From Streptomyces camelliae (GTDB taxonomy: Bacteria > Actinomycetota > Actinomycetes > Streptomycetales > Streptomycetaceae), in contig NZ_CP115300.1 of NCBI RefSeq assembly GCF_027625935.1, forward strand, positions 3,658,001 through 3,722,000: 64,000 nucleotides of DNA, in the 5' to 3' direction. Positions 34,348 to 43,437 of this stretch are shown here, in pieces. The notes beneath the pieces were generated by a model that was not told the DNA's origin, did no database searches, and saw only the letters and a program-made list of their open reading frames with translations. The translations under genes and the position numbers were made by a program. Every line of letters starts with the position of its first letter. The stretch's first letter is position 1.

Positions 34348-35961
34348 TCAGAGCTTCGTGATGTCCAGGCCGGCGATCGCCGCCTTGGCCACCGCCCGGC
34401 CGCGTGCCGTGAAGTCCCCCTTGCCCGGGTAGCCGACGGTGAGGGTGTACAGATCTCCGGTGCCGGTGCGGTAGTAGAAGATCTGGAGTTCGCGCGGGCG
34501 CGGGTTCTGGCTGTCGGTGGTGGTGTAGCCGACGGTGTTCCGCGCGGCCTGCCTGCCGTGGTACGTGGCCGTGTCGTCCGGGTGGGTGCGCGCGCCCGCG
34601 GGCATGGCGAGGGTGTACTCGCCCTGGCCCCGGAACTTGTCGTCGTCGGCGTACATCTGCGACCGCGCGCTGTTCTTGATCTCGTGCAGCGCGTCGTCCG
34701 CCTTCCGGGACAGGTGCAGGGTGACCCAGACGCCGCCGCTCCAGTCGGTGTACGTCACCCAGTACTTGTCGGTGTCGTTCTTGGCGGGCCGGGTGACCTG
34801 GTAGCCGGCCGGGACGGCGAGCGTGGCGCCCAGCCCGGTCTCCGGCCGCTCGGTCCAGCCGTCGGGCAGCCGGCCCGCGGGGGGATCGGCGAGGACGAGG
34901 TACGCCGTCACCGCCACCACCGCCGCGACCAGCGCCGCGCCGGCGCCCAGCCAGGCCGTACGGCGACGCGGACGCCGGGGACGGTCGGCGGGCAGCGGGT
35001 TCCGCTCGGTGCGGGTCGGCGCCGGGGGAACGGGCGGCCGTACCGCCTCCTGAAGCAGGGCGCGGACCCGTTCCGCCGGCAGCCGCCGCGCGGGATCCTT
35101 GTGCAGCAGCCCGTCGATGACCTGGGCCAGCGGGCCGGTGGCGGACGCGGGCGCGGCCGGGGTGGAGTTGAGGACGGACTGGAGGGTGGCCGGGGTGTTG
35201 CTGCGGCGGAACGGCGAGACGCCCTCGGTGGCCGTGTAGAGCAGCACGCCCAGCGACCACAGGTCGCTCGCCGGGCCGGGCCGCTGCCCCAGCACCCGCT
35301 CCGGCGCGATGTACTCGGGCGAGCCGACGAAGCCGCCGGTGTCCGTCAGCCGGGTGTCGCCCTCGATCCAGGCGATGCCGAAGTCGGTGAGGACCACCCG
35401 GTCGTACCGGCCGAGCAGGACGTTGTCCGGTTTCACGTCCCGGTGCAGCACGCCCGCCGCGTGCGCCGCCTCCAGCGCGCCCAGCACCTCCAGGCCGATC
35501 CGGGCCGCCTCGCGCGCGTCCAGCGTGCCCTCGCGCAGCACGTCACCGAGGGTGCGGCCGTGGACCAGCTCCATCACGATCCAGGGCCGGCCGTCGACCA
35601 CCGCCACATCGTGGACGCCGACCACCGCCGGGTGGTCCAGCCGGGCCGCCGCGCGGGCCTCGCGGCGCATGCGTTCGTAGGCGTTCTCGCGTTCCCGTTC
35701 GGGAAGATTCTCCGGGACGCGCGGCTCCTTGACGGCGACCTCCCGGTCCACCGTCTCGTCCTGGGCCCGCCACACCGTGCCCATCCCGCCGTGGCCCAGC
35801 TTGCCGAGCAGCCGGTAGCGGCCGGCGATCAGCCGTCCGGTGCCCTCCGGGTGCACGTGCGGTTGCTGTGGTTGCGATGGTCGCGGTGGTTGCGGTGGTT
35901 GCAGAACAAAACTCGTCGTGTCGTCGGCCGTGCGGCCGGTGACTCCCCCGTCGCTGCTCAT
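34348..35961 (-). CDS. Membrane Ser/Thr protein kinase with extracellular domain
   Basis: 537 residues. Kinase domain about 45-310 with G-H-G-G-M-G, Lys78, H-R-D at 173-175 and D-F-G at 193-195, all intact. A basic juxtamembrane stretch, one transmembrane helix near residues 338-360 and a ~175-residue extracytoplasmic domain follow. That domain begins L-P-D-G-W-T-E-R-P and resembles those on the other kinases of the block. It corresponds to the kinase cluster described in S. coelicolor (SCO4775-SCO4779) that affects spore-wall synthesis; orthology is inferred from position and sequence. Confidence 0.92.
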   Translation of the reverse strand: MSSDGGVTGRTADDTTSFVLQPPQPPRPSQPQQPHVHPEGTGRLIAGRYRLLGKLGHGGMGTVWRAQDETVDREVAVKEPRVPENLPERERENAYERMRREARAAARLDHPAVVGVHDVAVVDGRPWIVMELVHGRTLGDVLREGTLDAREAARIGLEVLGALEAAHAAGVLHRDVKPDNVLLGRYDRVVLTDFGIAWIEGDTRLTDTGGFVGSPEYIAPERVLGQRPGPASDLWSLGVLLYTATEGVSPFRRSNTPATLQSVLNSTPAAPASATGPLAQVIDGLLHKDPARRLPAERVRALLQEAVRPPVPPAPTRTERNPLPADRPRRPRRRTAWLGAGAALVAAVVAVTAYLVLADPPAGRLPDGWTERPETGLGATLAVPAGYQVTRPAKNDTDKYWVTYTDWSGGVWVTLHLSRKADDALHEIKNSARSQMYADDDKFRGQGEYTLAMPAGARTHPDDTATYHGRQAARNTVGYTTTDSQNPRPRELQIFYYRTGTGDLYTLTVGYPGKGDFTARGRAVAKAAIAGLDITKL

Positions 35962-36013
35962 GGTTCATCCATATCGCGCCATGAGCGCCCGATCCACAGG
36001 GATCGGGAACCGG

Positions 36014-37798
36014 TCACGAAGCCGTGACCGAGAAGGTGTCGAGGGCCACGTCGAAGTACTCCCGGGCCTCCCGCACCTTCCCGACCGGCGCCGACACCCA
36101 CACGTCGTACAGCCGCCCGGAATCCTCCCAGCACAGGTCGTAGGTGTGCCGGGGGCCCTCCGCCGTGCTGAAGCCGTCCCAGGTGAACTCCCAGAGCGCG
36201 GCGGGGTGTCCGGCGTGCGTGGTGCGGGTGACCCGGCCGTCGTGGTAGCCGGGGTTGGTGTCCGGGCCCTCGGCCGCGGACCGCTCCAGCACGCCCTGCG
36301 GGCCGCCGGGTCGGGACTCGGCGACCTTGATGCCGAGGCGGAAGGTCTCCCCGGGCGAGAGATAGAAGACGCGTTCGCCCTGCGGGCTGCGGGTGAAGTC
36401 CTCCGGTACGGCGAGGGAGAAGCCGGCCGGGTCCTGAGCGGTGCGGTAACCGGAGGGCGCCGTATGGGAGTTGGTGACCTTCGACGGTGTCGAGGGGGCC
36501 GGGGAGGGCGAGGGGGAAGTTGGGCTCGTGCCGGTGCCGGTGGTTCCGGTGCCGGTGCTTCCGGTGCCGGTCGCCGGGGATGTCGCCGTACCGCCCGGAC
36601 TGCCGCCGCCCCCGTCGCCGTTCCCGTGCAGCAGCAGGGCCGCCGAGACACCGGCCCCGGCCAGCGCGGCGACGAGCACCGCCGCGATCAGCACCCCGCG
36701 CCTGGCGGTCCGGGACTCAGGGGCGGCCGACGGCTCGGATCCGGCGGGTGGGAGCGGTGGGCCGTGCGGAAGGTCCGGCTGGGTCGGCGAGTAGGGCGCC
36801 GCCGCCCCGGCCGTACGACTGCCGGGCCGGCATCCCGTACGGCTCCCGGTGGTCCGGCCTCCCGTCCCCGGCCTCGGCGTTCGGCCCCCGCCGATCCGGT
36901 GGTGCCCGCGCCCGCCGCCCGCCGTACCGGCCGTTCCCGGCGCCTCCGGTGTCCGTCCCGTCTCCAGGTAGGCCCGCAGCATCCGCTCGGCGTCGGCCGC
37001 GCCGAGCCGCCGGTCGGGGTCGCGTTCCAGCAGCCCCCGTACGACGGGGAGCAGCGGCTCGGCCTCGACGGGTGGCCGGATCTCGGCGGCGACGACGGCG
37101 TGCAGGATGCCGCCGATCGAGTCGCGCCGGAACGGCGACTCGCCGCTGAGGACCGTGCACAGCAGCGCGCCCAGCGACCACAGGTCGGACTCCGGCCCGG
37201 TACGCACCCCCGACATCCGCTCCGGCGCGGTGTACTCGGGCGAGCCGACGAAGGAACCCGTCTCGGTGAGCGTGGTGGCGCCCGCGACCTGCGCGATGCC
37301 GAAGTCGGTGAGCACGACCCGGCCGGTGCCGGCCTCGATCAGCACGTTCGCGGGCTTGATGTCCCGGTGCAGCACCCCCGCCTCGTGCGCCGTGTGCACG
37401 GCGCTGAGCAGGGCGATGCCGATGCGTGCGGCCTCGGCGGCGTCGGCCGGGCCGTCCCGGGCGATCCGGTCGGCGAGCGAACCGCCCTCGACCAACTCCA
37501 TGACCAGGTACGGCCGTTCCTCGTGCTCCACCACGTCGTGCACGACGATGATGTGCGGATGCCGCAGCTGGGCGACCGCCCGCGCCTCACGCAGGGTACG
37601 GTCCCGGCGGCGCCGGGCGTCGTCGTCCGGGAGCGAGTCGTCCGGGAGGAGTTCCTTGACCGCGACCAGGCGGCCCAGCAACTGGTCGCTCGCCCGCCAC
37701 ACGACGCCCATGCCGCCGCGCCCGATGCGTGCCTCCAGGCGGTAACGGCCCGCGATCACCCGGAAGTCGGCGCCCTCGGTCCCCATGCGCCCCATCAT
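36014..37798 (-). CDS. Membrane Ser/Thr protein kinase with extracellular domain
   Basis: About 594 residues from ATG 37798. Intact Lys48, H144-R-D146 and D-F-G (165-167), with G-R-G-G-M-G in the loop. A Gly/Arg/Pro-rich linker is followed by a membrane helix near 365-385, a Thr/Gly/Ser-rich spacer (T-G-T-G repeats) and a sensor domain starting Y-R-T-A-Q-D-P-A-G-F. The start is ambiguous: ATGs at 37828, 37798, 37795 and 37786 are all in frame, and the ribosome signals (GGTGGGG, GATGGGG) are weak; 37798 is a compromise. Separated by 52 bases from the preceding kinase gene. Confidence 0.88.
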   Translation of the reverse strand: MMGRMGTEGADFRVIAGRYRLEARIGRGGMGVVWRASDQLLGRLVAVKELLPDDSLPDDDARRRRDRTLREARAVAQLRHPHIIVVHDVVEHEERPYLVMELVEGGSLADRIARDGPADAAEAARIGIALLSAVHTAHEAGVLHRDIKPANVLIEAGTGRVVLTDFGIAQVAGATTLTETGSFVGSPEYTAPERMSGVRTGPESDLWSLGALLCTVLSGESPFRRDSIGGILHAVVAAEIRPPVEAEPLLPVVRGLLERDPDRRLGAADAERMLRAYLETGRTPEAPGTAGTAGGGRGHHRIGGGRTPRPGTGGRTTGSRTGCRPGSRTAGAAAPYSPTQPDLPHGPPLPPAGSEPSAAPESRTARRGVLIAAVLVAALAGAGVSAALLLHGNGDGGGGSPGGTATSPATGTGSTGTGTTGTGTSPTSPSPSPAPSTPSKVTNSHTAPSGYRTAQDPAGFSLAVPEDFTRSPQGERVFYLSPGETFRLGIKVAESRPGGPQGVLERSAAEGPDTNPGYHDGRVTRTTHAGHPAALWEFTWDGFSTAEGPRHTYDLCWEDSGRLYDVWVSAPVGKVREAREYFDVALDTFSVTAS

Positions 37799-37900
37799 GC
37801 CCCACCGGACCCATGCCCTCCGGGACACCGACCGGCCAAGCCGGGGTGCTCAACCAGCGGTTTTCGGCCGTATCAGCCGCCGGGAACCGCGCTCAGGCGC

Positions 37901-39757
37901 TCAGGACCCGTTCGGCTCCTGCCAGGACTGCAGCACCCACTTGAACTGCTTGCTGGTTTTCACCCAGTCCTCGGCCGGCGTCGACATGTAGATGGCGTAC
38001 TCGGTGCCCGAGCGCGCGAAGTACGTCTCCTCGATCGCGTGCCGCGGACCGGGGACGTACGGCGGGTCCTTCTTCAGCGCGGTCCAGGTGTACTCCCAAA
38101 GCGAGCCCTTGCGGTCGCGGTAGATGTTCTCCGTCATCTGCACCCGCTTGTAGTCGACCAGCCGCTGAAGCTGCTGTTCCAGGTCCTTCTGGTGCTGGAG
38201 GGGAGTGGCGAAGTCCGGGGAGTCGATGGCGATGCGCACGAAGTGCTTGCCGCCGTCCGGGGTGTAGTCGATCTGCTGGAGGCCGCTCTGGTCCTCGTAG
38301 ACCTTCCGCTTCCAGCCCTTGGGCAGGGAGAGGCTGAAGCCGAGCGGGTCGTGGTGGGTCTCCCAGCTGGCGGGTATCGTGCCGTCGGGGCCCGGTGTGG
38401 CGGTGTCGCTCCCGGAGGGGTCCGTGGCCGGGCCCGCACCGCCGCTCGTGCCGGTGCCGCTCTGCGTCCCGCCCCACTCCTGGACGGCGACCGCCGCGCC
38501 ACCGCCGAGCACGGCCGCGGCCGCGACGACGAGCACGAGCGTACGCAGCCGGCGCCGCGGGCGCGGACGGGGGCGTGCCGTCGCCGCGCTCCGCACCGAC
38601 CCGGCGGATCCGCCCGGTCCGGCAGGTCCAGCCAGTCCCGCAGGTCCGGCCGGCGCGGGTGCCACGGCCGTGGGCCCGGTCACCGAGGGGACCGCGCCGG
38701 CCGCCGCTCCGGGGCCGTAGCCGACGGCCTGCGTGCCGGAAGCGGAACCGGGGCCGGGGCCGGGGCCGGGGCCGGTCACCGACGTACCGGAGCCGTAGGT
38801 GTTCGCGGACGTGTCCGGGCCGTAACCGGCCGCGGAGGTGCCGGAGCCGTAGCCCGACGGGCCCGCCCCGGGGCCTGTGCCGGTGTGCAGGCCCCGGCCC
38901 TGGGTCGGGACGAACGCCTGCGCCGCGTTCGGCCGGCGGCCCTCTGCCGCCTCGGCGAGCAGCTGCTCCGCCTCCTCCGCGCCCGGCCGCTGAGCGGGTT
39001 CCTTGCGCAGCAGGGCGGCTATCACGGGGCCGAGCGCACCGGCGTGGCGCGGCTCGGCGGCCTCCTCCTCGACGACCGCCTGCATGGTGCTCAGCGGCGA
39101 GGTGCGGCGGAACGGCGAACGGCCCTCGACCGCCGTGTACAGCGTGGCGCCGAGCGCCCACAAGTCCGAGGACGGGCCCGGGTCGTGGCCGCGCACCCGC
39201 TCGGGCGCGAGATAGTCGACCGAGCCGACGACCTCCCCGGTGCGGGTGATGGTGGTGTCGCCCTCGATCTGGGCGATGCCGAAGTCGGTGAGCAGGACCC
39301 GGCCGTCCCGGCCGAGGAGCACGTTGCCGGGCTTGACGTCCCGGTGCAGCACCCCGGCGGAGTGCGCGGCGCGCAGCGCCCGCAGCACCCACAGCCCGAT
39401 CCGGGCGGCCTCCCTGGGCTCCATCCGCCCCCGCTCCTTGACCGCGTCGGCCAGCGAGTTGCCCTCGACCAGCTCCATCACGATCCAGGGGCGACCGTCG
39501 TGTTCGAGGACGTCGTGCACGGTGACGACGGCGGAGTGGTTGATACGCGCGGCGGCCCGGGCCTCGGCCCGGGTGCGGGCGAGCAGCACGGCCCGGTCGC
39601 CGTCGGATACGTAGAGCGCAGCGGTCAACTCCTTGACGGCGACCGTCCGGTGGAGCACCTCGTCGTGGGCGCGCCACACCCGGCCCATGCCGCCGCTGCC
39701 GATGGAGTCGGCAAGCCGGTAGCGGCCCGCTATGAGCAGGCCCTGCATCTGATTCAC
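37901..39757 (-). CDS. Membrane Ser/Thr protein kinase with extracellular domain
   Basis: 618 residues from GTG 39757; an upstream TTG at 39769 would extend it by four residues. Lys42, H-R-D 138-140 and D-F-G 158-160 are intact. A ~130-residue Gly/Ala/Ser/Thr-rich linker leads to a membrane helix around 405-425 and a C-terminal sensor domain (F-S-L-S-L-P-K-G-W-K-R). The -35/-10 region for this gene lies in 39758-39875, which also contains the end of the next kinase. Belongs to the six-gene kinase block. Confidence 0.9.
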   Translation of the reverse strand: MNQMQGLLIAGRYRLADSIGSGGMGRVWRAHDEVLHRTVAVKELTAALYVSDGDRAVLLARTRAEARAAARINHSAVVTVHDVLEHDGRPWIVMELVEGNSLADAVKERGRMEPREAARIGLWVLRALRAAHSAGVLHRDVKPGNVLLGRDGRVLLTDFGIAQIEGDTTITRTGEVVGSVDYLAPERVRGHDPGPSSDLWALGATLYTAVEGRSPFRRTSPLSTMQAVVEEEAAEPRHAGALGPVIAALLRKEPAQRPGAEEAEQLLAEAAEGRRPNAAQAFVPTQGRGLHTGTGPGAGPSGYGSGTSAAGYGPDTSANTYGSGTSVTGPGPGPGPGSASGTQAVGYGPGAAAGAVPSVTGPTAVAPAPAGPAGLAGPAGPGGSAGSVRSAATARPRPRPRRRLRTLVLVVAAAAVLGGGAAVAVQEWGGTQSGTGTSGGAGPATDPSGSDTATPGPDGTIPASWETHHDPLGFSLSLPKGWKRKVYEDQSGLQQIDYTPDGGKHFVRIAIDSPDFATPLQHQKDLEQQLQRLVDYKRVQMTENIYRDRKGSLWEYTWTALKKDPPYVPGPRHAIEETYFARSGTEYAIYMSTPAEDWVKTSKQFKWVLQSWQEPNGS

Positions 39758-39875
39758 GTTGCCCCGCAATGCTCTTGACAGGGTCAGACTAAGGACCGGC
39801 TACCCCTCTGGGAACAAGCGGGGTCCCAAGGTGACAGCACTGTGACGCTTGTCGCTCAGCTGCCTCACTGGGCGC

Positions 39876-42800
39876 TCAGCCGGTGTAGCGGTACGTCGCG
39901 GTGGCCTGCTCGTACAGCCGTGTCACCGCGTCGCGCTGGGACTCCGGGCCGCGGACCTGGATGATGTGGTAGCGGCCGTTCAGCAGGATCGCCATGTTGC
40001 GCACGAACAGGTCCCGCCCCTGCCCGTCGGTCCAGGTGAACTGCCCCTCGGCCATGGTCCGTCCGCCCACCTCGATGGTCCGCAGCCCGGTGGCCGTGGC
40101 CCAGCTGGAGTCGCGGTACGGCTGGAGTTCGCTCTCCTTGTCCCGCTGGTAGACCATGGGGTCGCTGCCGTAGACGGAGGCGCTGTCCCGTCCGGGTACG
40201 ACGATGAGCTCGAAGTTCCCCTGCGCGTAGACGACCTGCCCGCTGCCGTTCTTCGGGGTGCGGTCCCAGCCCTTGGCGACGGCGACCGTGAAGCCCTCGG
40301 GGTCGGTGCGCAGAGCGAAGCCGTCGGCGACGGACGGATCGCCACCGGTCTGGGGCTGGGTCTCGGTGGCGGGCGCGGACGCGGAGGGACCGCCGTCCGC
40401 GGACTGCCCGGAGGACGGCTGCAGGCTGTGCGAGGGAGCGGCACTCACCTCCCCCGCGGTGCCGGTACGGTCGCTGCCCGCCGCGCCGCTGTCCCCCTGT
40501 TTCGGCATGAACAGCATCGCGTAGGCGATCGCTCCGGCCAGCAGAAGCAGGATCAGCAGGAGCAGGGTCCGCCCGAGGCTGCGCGGCGACCGGACGTCGT
40601 CGTCCCGGGTGCGCTCCCGGATCCGCTCGGACCGGTCCCGGCTCCGCTCGGACCGCTCCCGTACCTGCTCGCGGTCCCGCTTGTGCCGCCCGTGCGGAGG
40701 GACGTCGGCCTGCCGCCGGACGCGCCGCCGCCGCAGCCGCACCAGCTCGCCGCGGCGCCGGACGATCGGCAGCCGGCGCGGGTCGGCGGGCGGGACGGGC
40801 ACCACATGCGTACCGGCGTCGGGCTCGGGCGCGGACCGGACCAGCGATCGGAGCCAGCCGTTCAGCTCCTCGACGTCGAGACGCTCGGTGGGGTCCTGGC
40901 GCAGCAGGGACTCCACGACCGGCCGCAGCGGACCGCACTCCTCGGCGAAGGCGGGCGGCTCGGCGCACACCAGCTGCACGAGTTCGGCCGTGGACTCCTC
41001 GGGGTAGGGCGCGTGCCCCTGTACGGCCCGGAACAGCAACGCCCCGAGCGCCCACAGGTCGGTCGCGGGCCCGATCGGCGCCGCCAGCTGCCAGTTCTCG
41101 TGCACGGGCCCGGCCTGCTCCGGCGCCCACCGCTCCGTCACCGGCCCGACGACAGTCATCCGCACCTGCCGAGCCCGCTCAGCCGCCAACGCACTCCCAG
41201 CCCCACGCCGGACCCCGGCAACACCGGCGGGATCGTCCCAGCGGGCCGGGCCGGGGTGGACAGGGTCCGCGCCCGCCCGCTGGGCCTGGCTCTGCCCGGG
41301 AACGGACGGATACTGCGGGCCCCTCGACGCCACCGCGGAACCGCCGTGAGCACCGGGGGCCGAGCCGGACTGGACGGGATCGGTGCCCGTCCGATGGACA
41401 CGGCTCTGGCCGGGCAGGGAGCGGTCGTACGGGTTCCCCGAAGGCAACACGGAGCCGTCATGAGCGCCGGGGGCCGAGCCGGACTGGACGGGATCGGTGC
41501 CCGTCCGGTGTGCCGGTGCGGCGGGGTCGTGCGAGCCTCCCGAGGGCAGCCCGGGGCGCTGGGTGCCGTCGCCTCCCAGGGCCGGGGGTGTGCTGCCCGA
41601 GCCTGGGCGGGGTGAGGTGCCGTGCCAGGGGGCGGTCCGGACGCCGTAGGGGTCGGCGACGCGGCCGGGCGGGGGCGTGCTGCCCGGTCCGGCGGGGTAC
41701 GGCGGCTGGGTCGTGCCGTCGGGTCGGTCGGTGCCCGTGCCGTTCTCGGCGGGCGGGCGGGCGCCGGGCAGCGCGGGGCGGCCGTTCTGCCCGGGTTCCT
41801 GCACCCGGGCGGCGGCACGCGCACCCGCGCGGTACGCGGCGATCGCCCCGGCACGCGCCGCACGGATGTCCGTCCCGCTCGCACTCCTCGCGCCACTCTC
41901 CAGAGCCCGCTGCCCCGCCGGACCGCCGACCGCATCGGCCCCGCCGTTCGCACCCGGCAGCCCACCAGCCGCCCTCGCCTGGATCGCGGCCCGGCGCGCG
42001 GCCTCCGGATCGACGTCGGCGGACGGAACACCGCCGTCCGGACCCACGGACGACGGGCCGCCTCGCTGTCCCGCGGCCGTCGTACCGGCGCCTCCGGCCT
42101 CGGTCCCCGGCCGACCGCCCAAGGCACCACCAGCACCACCAGCACCGCTGGTACTACTGGCACCACCGGCCCCGCCGGCTGCCATCGCCCCGGCCCCCGG
42201 CTCGGCCCGCTCCACCCCTGCTGTCCCCGGCAGCCCAGAAGCCGTCGAACCACCCGCAGCCCCCGGCGCCCCGTACATCCCCCCGCCGAGCTCGCCGTCC
42301 TCCCCCGGTACCGGGTCGTACCCGCACAGCGCCTCCTCCGCCGCCCCGACCGCAAGCCCGGTCAGCAGGACGCGGCCGTCCTCGCAGACGAGCACCGTGC
42401 GGGCGGTGATGTTGCGGTGGACCCAGCCATGGGCGTGCAGTACCCGGAGTGCCATGAGCACGTCGGAGGCGACCTCGGCGGCCCGGTACGGGGACAGCGG
42501 CTGCTCGGCGAGGAACGCGGACAGCGGGCGCGCGGCCACCCACTCGCTGACGATCCACAGGGAGCCGCCCTCGGCGAACACGTCGAAGACCTGGTCCAGC
42601 CGGGGATGGTCGGGGATGCGGGCCGCCGCCTGCGCGGCCTCCACGGCGCGTCGTACGGCAGGATCCGCGGGCCGGCGCGTCGCCGTACGGGCATCCGGTG
42701 CCGCCCGCCGGGCCCCGCCCCGCTCGCGCGCCGTGAACCCCTCGGGCAACCCCTCCGCGTCGAGCACCTCGGCCTCGACGACCTCCGGCAACGGCACCTG

Positions 42801-42926
42801 CCGGACGAGGACTTCCTGCCCGCTGTAGGTGTCGAAGGCGCGGGTCTCGGTGAGTTCGTACTCGTCGGACGGCGGCAACGGCAGGCGGTAGCGGTCGGCG
42901 AGCACCCGACCCGCGTAGTCGTCCAC
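39876..42926 (-). CDS. Membrane pseudokinase with giant activation-segment insert
   Basis: 1016 residues from GTG 42926 (GGGGAGG 5 bases upstream). The fold is kinase-like but the key residues are gone: no Gly-rich loop, Arg42 where the Lys should be, H-R-N (170-172) for H-R-D, and T-G-L (189-191) for D-F-G. Between residues ~200 and 588 a Gly/Ala/Pro-rich disordered insert replaces the activation segment; the C-lobe resumes at R-W-A-P-E-Q. A basic Arg-rich patch precedes a membrane helix (785-811), and the last ~200 residues form an extracellular domain like its neighbours. A tandem repeat lies inside the insert. Probably a scaffold or allosteric partner of the active kinases. Confidence 0.9.
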   Translation of the reverse strand: MDDYAGRVLADRYRLPLPPSDEYELTETRAFDTYSGQEVLVRQVPLPEVVEAEVLDAEGLPEGFTARERGGARRAAPDARTATRRPADPAVRRAVEAAQAAARIPDHPRLDQVFDVFAEGGSLWIVSEWVAARPLSAFLAEQPLSPYRAAEVASDVLMALRVLHAHGWVHRNITARTVLVCEDGRVLLTGLAVGAAEEALCGYDPVPGEDGELGGGMYGAPGAAGGSTASGLPGTAGVERAEPGAGAMAAGGAGGASSTSGAGGAGGALGGRPGTEAGGAGTTAAGQRGGPSSVGPDGGVPSADVDPEAARRAAIQARAAGGLPGANGGADAVGGPAGQRALESGARSASGTDIRAARAGAIAAYRAGARAAARVQEPGQNGRPALPGARPPAENGTGTDRPDGTTQPPYPAGPGSTPPPGRVADPYGVRTAPWHGTSPRPGSGSTPPALGGDGTQRPGLPSGGSHDPAAPAHRTGTDPVQSGSAPGAHDGSVLPSGNPYDRSLPGQSRVHRTGTDPVQSGSAPGAHGGSAVASRGPQYPSVPGQSQAQRAGADPVHPGPARWDDPAGVAGVRRGAGSALAAERARQVRMTVVGPVTERWAPEQAGPVHENWQLAAPIGPATDLWALGALLFRAVQGHAPYPEESTAELVQLVCAEPPAFAEECGPLRPVVESLLRQDPTERLDVEELNGWLRSLVRSAPEPDAGTHVVPVPPADPRRLPIVRRRGELVRLRRRRVRRQADVPPHGRHKRDREQVRERSERSRDRSERIRERTRDDDVRSPRSLGRTLLLLILLLLAGAIAYAMLFMPKQGDSGAAGSDRTGTAGEVSAAPSHSLQPSSGQSADGGPSASAPATETQPQTGGDPSVADGFALRTDPEGFTVAVAKGWDRTPKNGSGQVVYAQGNFELIVVPGRDSASVYGSDPMVYQRDKESELQPYRDSSWATATGLRTIEVGGRTMAEGQFTWTDGQGRDLFVRNMAILLNGRYHIIQVRGPESQRDAVTRLYEQATATYRYTG
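41260..41525 (-). repeat. Tandem ~117-base repeats inside pseudokinase insert
   Basis: Successive units encode variants of G-T-D-P-V-Q-S-G-S-A-P-G-A-H followed by a variable 20-residue segment ending P-G-Q-S. Two units are nearly identical and a third is degenerate (A-G-A-D-P-V-H-P-G-P-A). The repeat is in-frame coding, not CRISPR. Confidence 0.7.
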
Positions 42927-43059
42927 GTTGCCTCCCCCGGCCGCCCGGTTGGTCACATCCGTTCGCCTCGCGACCCGTTTCGCACAGACATGCAGCTGCG
43001 TACGGTCCGCAACCATTCACGATACGTGCCGGAGGCAACCCGCATTGAGTGGATGCCGG

Positions 43060-43405
43060 ATTTTGAAATCCTCCCCTCCCGAAGGGAGGGGATTCCTGGC
43101 TCAGGCCGCCTCCTGGAGCAGCGCTCCAGGAGGTCTTGCGCCATCGGCACCAGCCGGGTTGAGACCAGCCCGGACGAGCATCACACGTGCGGAGTTCTTG
43201 TCTCGTGGAGACACCGTTCCGCACGCGGTGCAGGTGCAGGTGCGCTCACCCAGCGGCAGGCGATGCTTGGCTCTCGCATCGCATTCGTTCCACACCCACC
43301 GACACCGGTCCCACTCCGCATCCGAATACGACGACGCTCCGCGTCGCGACACTGGGATGCGATTCCTCCCCGGCGTGAACGCCGGGGCCTGCTCGCAAGA
43401 AAGCA
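43060..43405 (-). mobile_element. Decayed IS200/IS605 (IS1341-type) element remnant
   Basis: On the minus strand there is a right-end-like hairpin AATCCCCTCCC/GGGAGGGGAGGATT (arms around 43066-43093, followed by TTTCAA). Upstream is an 82-codon fragment carrying the TnpB zinc-ribbon C-terminus, and beyond it a second GC hairpin CCCCGGCGTT/CACGCCGGGG near 43375-43395 followed by AGGAA. These are the hallmarks of right ends whose RNA (omega-RNA) guides TnpB. No TnpA and no complete TnpB are present. Confidence 0.7.
43101..43352 (-). pseudogene. Internally deleted TnpB fragment
   Basis: 83 residues from GTG 43352 to the stop at 43101. The first part, S-D-A-E-W-D-R-C-R-W-V-W-N-E-C, resembles the N-terminal region of TnpB; it then jumps to A-R-A-K-H-R-L-P-L-G-E-R-T-C-T-C-T-A-C-G, the C-terminal zinc ribbon, and ends R-P-P-G-A-L-L-Q-E-A-A. 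The RuvC core is absent, so it cannot be a nuclease. The frame is open and has a GAGGAA ribosome-like site, so a mini-protein could still be made. Junction at a shared C-x-A-R motif suggests deletion between similar sequences. Confidence 0.65.
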
Positions 43406-43437
43406 GGTGACGTCCCGAACCGCTCTACGGACGGTGA

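Noticed and set aside
41260..41525. Direct repeats resembling a CRISPR array
   Set aside because: Units are ~117 bases, in frame and protein-coding, with no short uniform spacers.
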